Of a stretch of DNA of 5,419 nt, positions 1-5,419 are shown piece after piece; positions within the stretch are counted from its first letter, which is position 1; each line of letters begins with the position of its first letter. The notes under the pieces were generated by a model. The model searched no databases, was not told the origin of the DNA, and saw only the letters and a list, made by a program, of their open reading frames with translations. The DNA is taken from contig VBNZ01000043.1 in the NCBI GenBank assembly GCA_005877675.1, positions 34,048-39,466 on the forward strand, read 5' to 3'. The stretch is from Gammaproteobacteria bacterium. Its GTDB lineage: Bacteria > Pseudomonadota > Gammaproteobacteria > Xanthomonadales > Rhodanobacteraceae. Position numbers and translations under genes: made by a program.

Positions 1-680
1 GGAAACGCCTCGAACGCTGCCGCTGCCGCCATCGTCTTCTCGGCGGAAAAATCGCGACCCAGCACGATGGCGATGTCGCGATGATCGGCGAACGCCGTGT
101 CGGCGCAGGCGAAGATGTCGCGCAGAATGCGCTCGGGATCGCCGGCCCACGCTTGCCACAGCTGGCCCCGATAGTTGCCGTCGAAGACGACATGCAGACC
201 GCGATCGCGCGCCGCGCGCACCGCGGCAAGCGCCGCTGCCGCGCCATTCGGACCAACCGCAGGCGTAACGCCCGAGACATGCAGCACCTGTGCACCGGCA
301 AACAGGCGCGGCCAGTCGTACGTCTGCGCCGGCTGGCGCGCGAAGGCAGAATCAGCGCGGTCATAAAGTACCCGGCTCGGCCTCTGCCCCGCACCGGTTT
401 CGAGAAAGTACAGGCCCATGCGACCCGCAGCAGCGCCTATCGCCGTCGTATCGACGCCGTGCCGGCGCAGTTCGCCGCGCGCGGCCGCTCCAAGCGCATT
501 GTCGGCGACCGTGCTGACCATCGTCACGGCGTGCCCGAATTGCGCAAGCGCAACCGCCACATTCGCCTCTGCGCCACCGATATCCACATTGAGCTGCGGA
601 CTTTGCAGCAGCACGCCGCGTCCGGGCGCGGACAGACGCAAGAGCAGCTCGCCAAAGCAGACAAATCGCGTCGTTTGCAT
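1..680 (-). CDS. kdgK: 2-keto-3-deoxygluconate kinase (PfkB family), N-terminal part, cut by left window edge
   Basis: Cytoplasmic sugar kinase expected to phosphorylate 2-keto-3-deoxygluconate (KDG) to KDPG with ATP, the step that feeds pectin breakdown products into the Entner-Doudoroff aldolase. I translated the minus strand from the ATG at 680-678: 226 residues with no stop before the edge. It opens MQTTRFVCFGELLLRL, the usual first strand of PfkB/ribokinase folds. PfkB signature 1 is seen as GGAEANVAVALAQFG (35-49). YDRADSAFA (106-114) and FDGNYRGQLW (166-175) match the substrate-binding segments typical of KDG kinases; Asp167, Asn169, Tyr170 and Arg171 are the recognisable positions. 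The C-terminal third, with the catalytic GAGD motif, lies outside the window (family length about 310-340). The start is supported by GGAGAG at 689-684 on the minus strand. It is divergent from the TonB receptor. Another PfkB sugar kinase (fructokinase-like) is possible, but the NYR/LW segment and the pectin neighbours favour KdgK. Confidence 0.87.
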   Translation of the reverse strand, partial: MQTTRFVCFGELLLRLSAPGRGVLLQSPQLNVDIGGAEANVAVALAQFGHAVTMVSTVADNALGAAARGELRRHGVDTTAIGAAAGRMGLYFLETGAGQRPSRVLYDRADSAFARQPAQTYDWPRLFAGAQVLHVSGVTPAVGPNGAAAALAAVRAARDRGLHVVFDGNYRGQLWQAWAGDPERILRDIFACADTAFADHRDIAIVLGRDFSAEKTMAAAAAFEAF

Positions 681-1020
681 CGTCTCTCCGTGAGTATCGC
701 TTTGCCATGCGCCTGAGCGGGGCGGCTCTTCAATTGCTGTTCCTGCCGAATCGGCGCAGAACCGTACCACCGCATGTTACGTCACCGACCAGGTACGCAA
801 CGTGCGGGCGACGCAGCCTGTGCATCTCTGCGCGCATCGCCCGCGGCGGTCCGGCACGCCGCAACGACTCACGCCGAGCCGCACGCATTTTTACGCTTCT
901 GGCACTGCAGCATGGGTGTTCGTCAGGCCGAATAGCGCGAAATTTGCAGCGGGGACGCCGTCTGCGCTGCAGCTTCGCGCTTCGTGCAATGCCGCTTGAT
1001 GCTGCGATGCGGTGTTTGCT
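681..1020. other. divergent intergenic region without recognisable gene
   Basis: About 340 bases between the kdgK start and the receptor promoter. Open frames here (for example from the ATG at 707 on plus, or 775-524 on minus) give Arg/Cys-rich translations with no domain-like pattern, no convincing ribosome site, and overlap with well-supported genes. It should contain the kdgK promoter, but I see no good minus-strand -35/-10 pair and no copy of the CCGG-centred operator found at 1034-1079. An imperfect inverted repeat (776-786 against 792-801, 5-base loop) is present and may be chance. Confidence 0.5.
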
Positions 1021-1026
1021 AACCTC

Positions 1027-1054
1027 TCGTCAATGTCACCGGTGTCAATATTAT
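1027..1054 (+). promoter_or_regulatory. putative sigma70-type promoter of the TonB-dependent receptor
   Basis: TCGTCA (1027-1032, 4 of 6 to TTGACA) and TATTAT (1049-1054, 5 of 6 to TATAAT) are separated by 16 bases. They sit in the only strongly AT-rich patch of the intergenic region (1048-1066). Transcription would begin near 1061, giving a leader of about 70 bases. A shifted -10, TATAAA at 1054-1059, is also possible but has a poorer -35. The placement is supported mainly by the operator-like sites: one fills the spacer and the other lies just after the predicted start. Inference from pattern only. Confidence 0.5.
1034..1047 (+). promoter_or_regulatory. operator-like palindrome 1 (LacI-family shape)
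   Basis: TGTCACCGGTGTCA is an even palindrome centred between 1040 and 1041, with six of seven half-site pairs complementary. It fits the general LacI-family operator form, TG..A.CG.T..CA around a central CG. It sits between the proposed -35 and -10 boxes, where a bound repressor would block RNA polymerase. The regulator is not in the window, and which sugar acid it senses cannot be read from the sequence. Confidence 0.62.
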
Positions 1055-1065
1055 ATAAACAAAAA

Positions 1066-1079
1066 TGCTACCGGTGTCA
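1066..1079 (+). promoter_or_regulatory. operator-like palindrome 2 (LacI-family shape)
   Basis: TGCTACCGGTGTCA matches operator-like site 1 at 12 of 14 positions and is centred between 1072 and 1073, exactly 32 bp further on, which is about three helical turns. The right half-site (CGGTGTCA) is identical in both; the left half is weaker here. It lies immediately downstream of the predicted transcription start. An in-frame ATG at 1065-1067 overlaps this site and has no ribosome site in front of it, which argues against that ATG as the receptor start. Confidence 0.6.
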
Positions 1080-1115
1080 CTTCGGGGTCGATGCAATCCG
1101 CGATACGCTACTTTC

Positions 1116-1123
1116 GGGAGGAA
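1116..1123 (+). promoter_or_regulatory. ribosome binding site that sets a GTG start for the receptor
   Basis: GGGAGGAA carries a full GGAGG core ending nine bases before the GTG at 1131-1133. It selects that GTG over the in-frame ATG at 1065, whose upstream sequence is only A/T-rich. The GTG also places a normal signal peptide at the exact N-terminus. Confidence 0.85.
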
Positions 1124-1130
1124 CCACTCA

Positions 1131-3950
1131 GTGAATATTCGTCTACCCGGCGCACGCACGCCGCTGCGTCTTGCTTTGTCCAGCGCCATTCTGATTGCGC
1201 TCCACAACACGCCGATGGCGGCGCTCGCGCAATCGGCGCCCGGCGCCGACACCTTGAAAGGCGATCCCGCCTCAAGTACGCCTGTTGCAGAACAAAACAC
1301 TGGCGATGCCAAAACTACGCAGCGCCTGTCGGAGATCACTGTAACCGGCTACGCCGCATCGGTGGAAAAGGCGATTGAAGTGAAGAAGGAAACGACAGGC
1401 CAGGTTGACGTGATCATGGCCGAGGACGTCGGCAAGTTCCCGGATCAGAATCTCGCCGAGTCGCTGCAGCGCATACCGGGCGTCGATATCGTGCGCGAAG
1501 GCGGCGAAGGCCGGCAGATCTCTGTGCGCGGTCTGTCTTCCGACTTCGTGCGCATCCGCCTGGACGGCATGGAGGCGCTCGCGACAACCGGTTCGAACGA
1601 CAACTCCGGCGGCAACAATCGCGGCCGCAGCTTCGACTTCAACGTGTTCGCTTCCGAGTTGTTCAACAAGATCGTCGTGCATAAGACCGACCAGGCTGAT
1701 ACCGGCGAAGGCTCGCTCGGCGCGACGGTCGATCTCTACACGCCGCATCCGTTCGACTTCAACAAATTCATCTTCGCGAGCAATATCGAGGGCGGCTACA
1801 ACGAGTACGCGAAAAAGGGCAACTACAAGGTCTCCTATCTCGCCGGCACTGTCTTCGACGAAGGCCGCATGGGCGTGATGGCATCGTTCGCCTACAGCCA
1901 CCGCAATATTGTCGAGGAAGGCGCCGGTACGGTGCGCTGGGACAATGGCCTGTCGAGCAGCGGCTTCGACAAGACATCGCCGTTTGCCGAGGCCAATCTC
2001 GCAAGCACATTCATCCCGCGCATTCCGCGCTACCAGGTTTACAAATACGAAAAAGACCGCCTCGGCATGACCGGCTCCTACCAATGGCAGGTCACCGATC
2101 ACACCTTGCTCACGGTCGACGGCCTCTACGCCGACTATTCCGGCAAGCGCAGCGAATCCGATCTCGAGGCGATCTCATTCTCGAAATCCGGCAGCGGCAA
2201 GCCGCAGACGATAGTCAAATCCGGCTACATCGATCCGACCACCGGCAACCTGCTCTACGGTCGCATCGAAAGCCGTTACGACGAACTCGAAACGCAGTTC
2301 GCCCAGCTCAGCGCGAAGCTCGACCATCAGTTCACCGAAAACTTCAAAGCCTCGTTGTTCGCCGGCCATTCGCGCTCGGACTTCGCCAATCCGATCCAGA
2401 CGACGATCACGCTCGATCACGCCAACGCGAAAAACTATTCCTACGACTTCCGCGGCAACGATCGCACGCCGGTGATCAACTACGGCTTCGACGTGACCGA
2501 TCCCAACCAATGGACTTTCGCCAACGGTCAGTCGGAAATCCGGCTGCGTCCGAACACGACGGCAAACCTGTTCACGACCCAGCGCCTGGATCTGTCCTAC
2601 GACTTCAACGACCACCTCAAGCTCAGCGGCGGCTACGACTACAAGGCGTACAAGTTCCAGACTACCGAGGAACGACGTGCCTCGGAGACGAGCGTGCCGA
2701 ACCTGCCCGCCGGAGTCACCCTTGGCAGCCTGACCAATGTTGTCAGCTACGGCGGCAATCTCGGCGCGCCCGGCGGCACTCCGACGAGTTGGGTCGTGCC
2801 CAACCTCGACGCATTCAACAAGCTGTTCAATATCTACTGCAACTGCGGCCCGTTCGCACTGACGCCGTCGGCGCCGAGTGCGAACGCAAACAATCGCTAC
2901 GTCAAAGAGGCCGACACCGGCGGCTACACCCAGCTCGACTTCAACGCGACCCTGTTCGGCCTGCCGCTGCGCGGCAATATCGGCGACCGCTACGTGCGCA
3001 CCGAACAGACCTCGTTCGGCCTGGCCGCAATCAACGGCAAGCTCGTTCCCGTCACAGTCGACCGGCCGACCTATGGCAACAACCTGCCGTCGATGAATCT
3101 CGCGTTGTCTCTGCAGGACGATCTGATTCTACGTTTCGGCGCGGCCAAGGTGATGGCGCGGCCTGGACTGGGCAACCTCACCCCGGGCGTCACGGTCAGC
3201 GTCAGCGGATCGAGCCGCACGGTGACGAGCGGCAATCCGCTGCTCGATCCGTACAAGGCCAATACCGCCGATCTCGCACTCGACTGGTATTTCGGCGAGC
3301 GCTCGCTATTGTCAGGCGCGCTGTTCTACAAGGATATCGGCTCGTATGTGCAGCAATTGCGGTACACGCAGGCGTTCAAGGACTCAGGCCTACCCGCAAG
3401 TCTGCTCACCGGCACCGGCGCGACGCCGGACGACGACTTCAACTTCAGCGTGCCGCTCAACGCCCCGGGGGGCAAGCTTAAGGGCGTCGAGATCAACTAT
3501 CAGCAGGGCTTCACTTTCCTGCCCGGTTTCTTGCGCAACTTCGGCACGCAGCTCAACTATACCTATGCCAAGTCCGATCTCAATTACCTCAACACTTCGG
3601 GCCAGATCGTCCTCGTTGCGCCGCTAGTGGGCCTGTCGAAGAAGAGCTACAACGGCACGTTCTACTACGACAACGACGTGTTCTCCGCGCGCATCACGCT
3701 CGCCCATCGCGACGGCTATCTCACGACGGTACCGGGCCGCAACAACAACAATATTGAAGGCACCAAGGGCACGACCAATGTCGACCTTTCGGCTTCATGG
3801 AACATCAAGCCTTGGCTGACACTGACCTTTGCGGCGGTCAACCTGACCAATCAGGCGAACGACCAGTACGTCGACTCCGTCGGCGACCGTTCCGTCGTCT
3901 ACACCAAGACTGGGCGCGAGTACTACACCGGCATCCGCCTGAAGTTCTGA
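1131..3950 (+). CDS. TonB-dependent outer-membrane receptor (Xanthomonas/Caulobacter type), probable oligogalacturonide importer
   Basis: Outer-membrane beta-barrel transporter of 939 residues, energised by TonB-ExbBD. A signal peptide covers residues 1-33, with hydrophobic LALSSAILIAL and likely cleavage after ALA, before Q34. A short linker leads to a TonB-box-like segment, EITVTGY (68-74). The plug domain runs from about 78 to 208. It shows VGKFPDQNLAESLQRIPGV, then ISVRGLSSDFVRIRLDG, and closes with the family-typical GEGSLGATVDL. These motifs are characteristic of the Xanthomonas-Caulobacter receptor subfamily (TIGR01782). The barrel follows, with GNPLLDP at 701-707, VNLTN at 903-907 and a terminal Phe (RLKF) as BAM targeting signal. 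There is no N-terminal secretin/TonB (STN) signalling domain, so a role in sigma-factor signalling is not indicated. Two cysteines, Cys570 and Cys572 (YCNCG), lie in a probable surface loop. The substrate is inferred only from the neighbouring pectin genes. Expression is probably controlled by the operator pair upstream, and the gene ends in a strong terminator. Confidence 0.93.
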   Translation: MNIRLPGARTPLRLALSSAILIALHNTPMAALAQSAPGADTLKGDPASSTPVAEQNTGDAKTTQRLSEITVTGYAASVEKAIEVKKETTGQVDVIMAEDVGKFPDQNLAESLQRIPGVDIVREGGEGRQISVRGLSSDFVRIRLDGMEALATTGSNDNSGGNNRGRSFDFNVFASELFNKIVVHKTDQADTGEGSLGATVDLYTPHPFDFNKFIFASNIEGGYNEYAKKGNYKVSYLAGTVFDEGRMGVMASFAYSHRNIVEEGAGTVRWDNGLSSSGFDKTSPFAEANLASTFIPRIPRYQVYKYEKDRLGMTGSYQWQVTDHTLLTVDGLYADYSGKRSESDLEAISFSKSGSGKPQTIVKSGYIDPTTGNLLYGRIESRYDELETQFAQLSAKLDHQFTENFKASLFAGHSRSDFANPIQTTITLDHANAKNYSYDFRGNDRTPVINYGFDVTDPNQWTFANGQSEIRLRPNTTANLFTTQRLDLSYDFNDHLKLSGGYDYKAYKFQTTEERRASETSVPNLPAGVTLGSLTNVVSYGGNLGAPGGTPTSWVVPNLDAFNKLFNIYCNCGPFALTPSAPSANANNRYVKEADTGGYTQLDFNATLFGLPLRGNIGDRYVRTEQTSFGLAAINGKLVPVTVDRPTYGNNLPSMNLALSLQDDLILRFGAAKVMARPGLGNLTPGVTVSVSGSSRTVTSGNPLLDPYKANTADLALDWYFGERSLLSGALFYKDIGSYVQQLRYTQAFKDSGLPASLLTGTGATPDDDFNFSVPLNAPGGKLKGVEINYQQGFTFLPGFLRNFGTQLNYTYAKSDLNYLNTSGQIVLVAPLVGLSKKSYNGTFYYDNDVFSARITLAHRDGYLTTVPGRNNNNIEGTKGTTNVDLSASWNIKPWLTLTFAAVNLTNQANDQYVDSVGDRSVVYTKTGREYYTGIRLKF

Positions 3951-3978
3951 CACCGATCGGGCCTCGTTTCTCCGGCGT

Positions 3979-4017
3979 AATCGCGGCGGTGCTCCCAGGC
4001 TCCGTCGCGATTTTTTT
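3979..4017 (+). terminator. intrinsic terminator after the receptor gene
   Basis: AATCGCGGCGG (3979-3989) pairs with CCGTCGCGATT (4002-4012) to give an 11-bp stem with one G-U pair and a 12-base loop. It is followed directly by a run of seven T (4011-4017). It begins 28 bases after the receptor stop codon. It is oriented for the receptor transcript and lies only 39 bases before the pectinesterase start, so that gene needs either readthrough or a promoter that overlaps the hairpin. Confidence 0.88.
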
Positions 4018-4056
4018 CGGACGATCGCCAAACGAACGCACAAGGAACTCTGGCAA

Positions 4057-5163
4057 ATGTACGTCGACCGCCGCGCTTTTCTGCAACTCTGCGCACTCGC
4101 TCTCGGCGGCTGCGGCAGCGTGCGCCGCGCCGTGCCGTTCGACGCGGTCGTATCGACCGATCCCGCCGACGCTGCGCTCGGCATTGCGTGTCATGCCTCG
4201 CTCGGCGCCGCGCTCGCCGCTGCGCCGCAAGCGAGCCCGCGCCCGTGGCGCATCCGCATTGCGCGCGGGCGCTGGCATGAAAAGCTTATCGTCGCCAAGC
4301 CGAACATCGAACTGATCGGCGACGAGCGCGAAAAAACCATCCTGGCCTTCGACGCCGCGGCCGGCCACCTCAAGCCCGACGGCAAGCCCTGGGGCACCTG
4401 GGGCTGTGCGAGCCTCATCGTGCGCGCGCCCGGTTTCACCGCGCGCAACCTGACCATCGAAAACAGCTTCGACTACATCGGCGAGATCACGCGTCCGCGG
4501 CCGACGCTCGAACCGATCGGTGCAAACGGTGCACAAGCGGTTGCGCTGATGCTCGATATGGGCGCCGATCGCAGCCACATCGAGAACGTCGACATCCGCG
4601 GCCATCAGGACACCTTGTTCGTCGATGCGGGCCGCAGCCGGTTCCATGACTGCACGATCAGCGGCAGCGTCGATTTCATCTTCGGCGGCGGCCGCTGTCT
4701 GATCGAGCACTGCCGCATCGTCTCGCGCCACCGGCCCGGCAAGGCGCGCCAGGGCTACGTCGCGGTGCCGAGCACGCAGCGCACGCAGGAATTCGGCCTG
4801 GTCTTGCGCGACTGCCGTCTCGAGAAGGAATCCGCGGTGCCGCGCGCCAGCGTTGCGCTCGGCCGGCCGTGGCGGCCGACGCGCAGCTTCCCGGACGGCC
4901 GCTACGGCGATCCCGCCATCGCCGGCGCCGCCGCTTTCATCGACTGCTGGATGGACGACCATATCGATCCCGCTGGCTGGGATGCGATGAGCTACACCGC
5001 GCGCGATGGCAGCCGGCAGATGTTCCAGCCGCAAGACGCGCGCCTGGCCGAATACCGCAGCCGCGGACCCGGGGCGCACGCGAGCGCGTCGCGGCGCATG
5101 CTCAGCGACGATGAGGCGAAGAAGTATACAAATGCAAATATACTCGGCGATTGGCCGGCGTAG
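4057..5163 (+). CDS. pectinesterase (pectin methylesterase, carbohydrate esterase family 8), predicted lipoprotein
   Basis: Hydrolyses methyl esters of pectin to give polygalacturonate and methanol, preparing the polymer for pectate lyase. The protein has 368 residues, a normal length for bacterial CE8 enzymes. Family landmarks in order: the oxyanion glutamine in GAQAVAL (Gln160), GHQDTLF (182-188) with Gln184 and the acid/base Asp185, GSVDFIFG (203-210) with the nucleophile Asp206, and LGRPW (268-272) with Arg270 and Trp272. The spacings 160-184 and 185-206 equal those I recall for Dickeya PemA. The N-terminus reads DRRAFLQLCALALGGC. The twin arginines at 5-6 followed by FLQ resemble a Tat signal, and LGGC with Cys19 resembles a lipobox. 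The residue after the cysteine is Gly, not Asp, so outer-membrane anchoring is plausible, as for the lipoprotein PemB. AAGGA at 4042-4046 precedes the ATG by 10 bases. It lies downstream of the receptor terminator and is convergent with the lyase gene. Confidence 0.93.
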   Translation: MYVDRRAFLQLCALALGGCGSVRRAVPFDAVVSTDPADAALGIACHASLGAALAAAPQASPRPWRIRIARGRWHEKLIVAKPNIELIGDEREKTILAFDAAAGHLKPDGKPWGTWGCASLIVRAPGFTARNLTIENSFDYIGEITRPRPTLEPIGANGAQAVALMLDMGADRSHIENVDIRGHQDTLFVDAGRSRFHDCTISGSVDFIFGGGRCLIEHCRIVSRHRPGKARQGYVAVPSTQRTQEFGLVLRDCRLEKESAVPRASVALGRPWRPTRSFPDGRYGDPAIAGAAAFIDCWMDDHIDPAGWDAMSYTARDGSRQMFQPQDARLAEYRSRGPGAHASASRRMLSDDEAKKYTNANILGDWPA

Positions 5164-5168
5164 AAACC

Positions 5169-5204
5169 CGATTCATCGCCGGGCGCGATGAATCGCGCCC
5201 CTAC
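5169..5204. repeat. REP-like palindromic element between convergent genes (possible bidirectional terminator)
   Basis: Two overlapping inverted repeats. CGATTCATCGC (5169-5179) pairs with GCGATGAATCG (5185-5195), a perfect 11-bp stem with a 5-base loop. GGGCGCG (5181-5187) pairs with CGCGCCC (5194-5200), a 7-bp stem with a 6-base loop. On the minus strand the second hairpin is headed by GTAG (5204-5201), the tetranucleotide head known for REP sequences mobilised by REP-associated tyrosine transposases. The stems are mutually exclusive. No T-run follows on either strand, so it is not a classic intrinsic terminator, though it could stop or stabilise both convergent transcripts. A single copy is visible, so the repeat status is inference. 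Confidence 0.58.
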
Positions 5205-5419
5205 GGACGGCGATGCGGCTGCATCGTCGCCAGATCCCACTCGGCTTCGACGAAGGCGCGGCGTGTCGGCGCAGTGATTGCCGGATAGCCTTCGCGCTGC
5301 GTCTCGCTGTCGATCACCTTGCCGCCCCCGTGGCGCGCTTCTTCGATGATGCGCGCATCGACCGCATCTCGCTCCGCCGGCCGCGCGCCCGCATGCGCGA
5401 GCACGGCATCGACGACCTC
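5201..5419 (-). CDS. probable pectate lyase (PL1-like), C-terminal 72 residues, cut by right window edge
   Basis: A minus-strand frame open from the right edge to the TAG at 5203-5201; no start is in the window. It reads EVVDAVLAHAGARP, then ERDAVDARIIEEARHGGGKVI, then a tail ending MQPHRRP. The run VL.HAGA.P..RDAVDARI followed by a Gly-rich turn and K/R-V/I-I-D-S resembles the C-terminal end I know from bacterial PL1-type pectate lyases, which usually continue toward a GGWP-like motif; here REGYP occupies that place. If correct, the enzyme cleaves de-esterified polygalacturonate by beta-elimination and complements the convergent pectinesterase 37 bases away. The catalytic core is outside the window, so the assignment rests on the tail and context. 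The stop codon is shared with the head of the REP-like element. Confidence 0.62.
   Translation of the reverse strand, partial: EVVDAVLAHAGARPAERDAVDARIIEEARHGGGKVIDSETQREGYPAITAPTRRAFVEAEWDLATMQPHRRP

Noticed and set aside
81..716. Plus-strand 211-codon frame opposite kdgK
   Set aside because: Antisense to a clear PfkB kinase with signature motifs; its Arg-rich composition is typical of a shadow frame.
776..801. Imperfect inverted repeat GTTACGTCACC / GGTACGCAAC
   Set aside because: Arms need a gap and a mismatch, there is no T-run, and it does not match the operator pair; chance is likely in GC-rich spacer DNA.
900..916. TGGCAC that could start a sigma54 promoter
   Set aside because: No TTGC-type -12 element follows at the required spacing.
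1065..1130. In-frame upstream ATG giving the receptor 22 extra residues
   Set aside because: No ribosome site precedes it, it overlaps operator-like site 2 close to the predicted transcription start, and the extra residues would precede a normal signal peptide. The GTG at 1131 has a strong GGGAGGAA.
1272..2102. Minus-strand 276-codon frame opposite the receptor plug domain
   Set aside because: Mirror of the coding pattern of the plug; no motif and no plausible start context.
2084..3481. Plus-strand 465-codon frame inside the receptor gene
   Set aside because: Arg/Gln/His-rich shadow of the receptor in another frame, with no ribosome site and no recognisable domain.
3953..3960. CCGATCGG palindrome just after the receptor stop
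   Set aside because: Only 8 bp with no flanking complementarity; such short palindromes are frequent at this base composition.
3838..5079. Long minus-strand open frame (413 codons) opposite the pectinesterase
   Set aside because: It is antisense to a gene with complete catalytic motifs, runs across the terminator and into the receptor, and its Ala/Arg-rich translation shows no family pattern. This is expected in GC-rich coding DNA.

Overview
The window looks like part of a pectin/polygalacturonate utilisation locus from a GC-rich Gram-negative bacterium. The receptor belongs to the Xanthomonas–Caulobacter type of TonB-dependent receptors. The sugar kinase reads like the 2-keto-3-deoxygluconate kinases of that group. 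A GTAG-headed REP-like palindrome also fits the Xanthomonadaceae/Rhodanobacteraceae (Gammaproteobacteria). The assignment to Xanthomonadales is inference; no rRNA or other phylogenetic marker is present.

Layout: (1) 1-680, minus strand: the N-terminal two thirds of a PfkB-family sugar kinase, probably KdgK, cut by the left edge. (2) 681-1130: a divergent intergenic region. Its left part (about 340 bp) shows nothing convincing. Its right end holds a sigma70-like promoter with two LacI-type operator-like palindromes whose centres are 32 bp apart. (3) 1131-3950, plus strand: a complete 939-residue TonB-dependent outer-membrane receptor with a GTG start and a signal peptide. (4) 3979-4017: a strong intrinsic terminator. 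(5) 4057-5163, plus strand: a complete pectinesterase (CE8) with all expected catalytic residues and a combined Tat/lipoprotein-type N-terminus. (6) 5169-5204: a REP-like double palindrome in the convergent gap. (7) 5201-5419, minus strand: the last 72 residues of a probable pectate lyase, cut by the right edge.

How they would work together (inference from families): surface or periplasmic pectinesterase removes methyl esters and pectate lyase cleaves the resulting polygalacturonate. The TonB-dependent receptor takes oligogalacturonides across the outer membrane. After further breakdown by enzymes not in the window, KdgK phosphorylates 2-keto-3-deoxygluconate on its way to pyruvate and glyceraldehyde-3-phosphate. 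The receptor promoter looks repressible by a LacI-family regulator that is not encoded here. I found no wholly new system. The most noteworthy points are the operator/promoter arrangement, the terminator just upstream of the pectinesterase start, and the REP-like element that overlaps the lyase stop codon.
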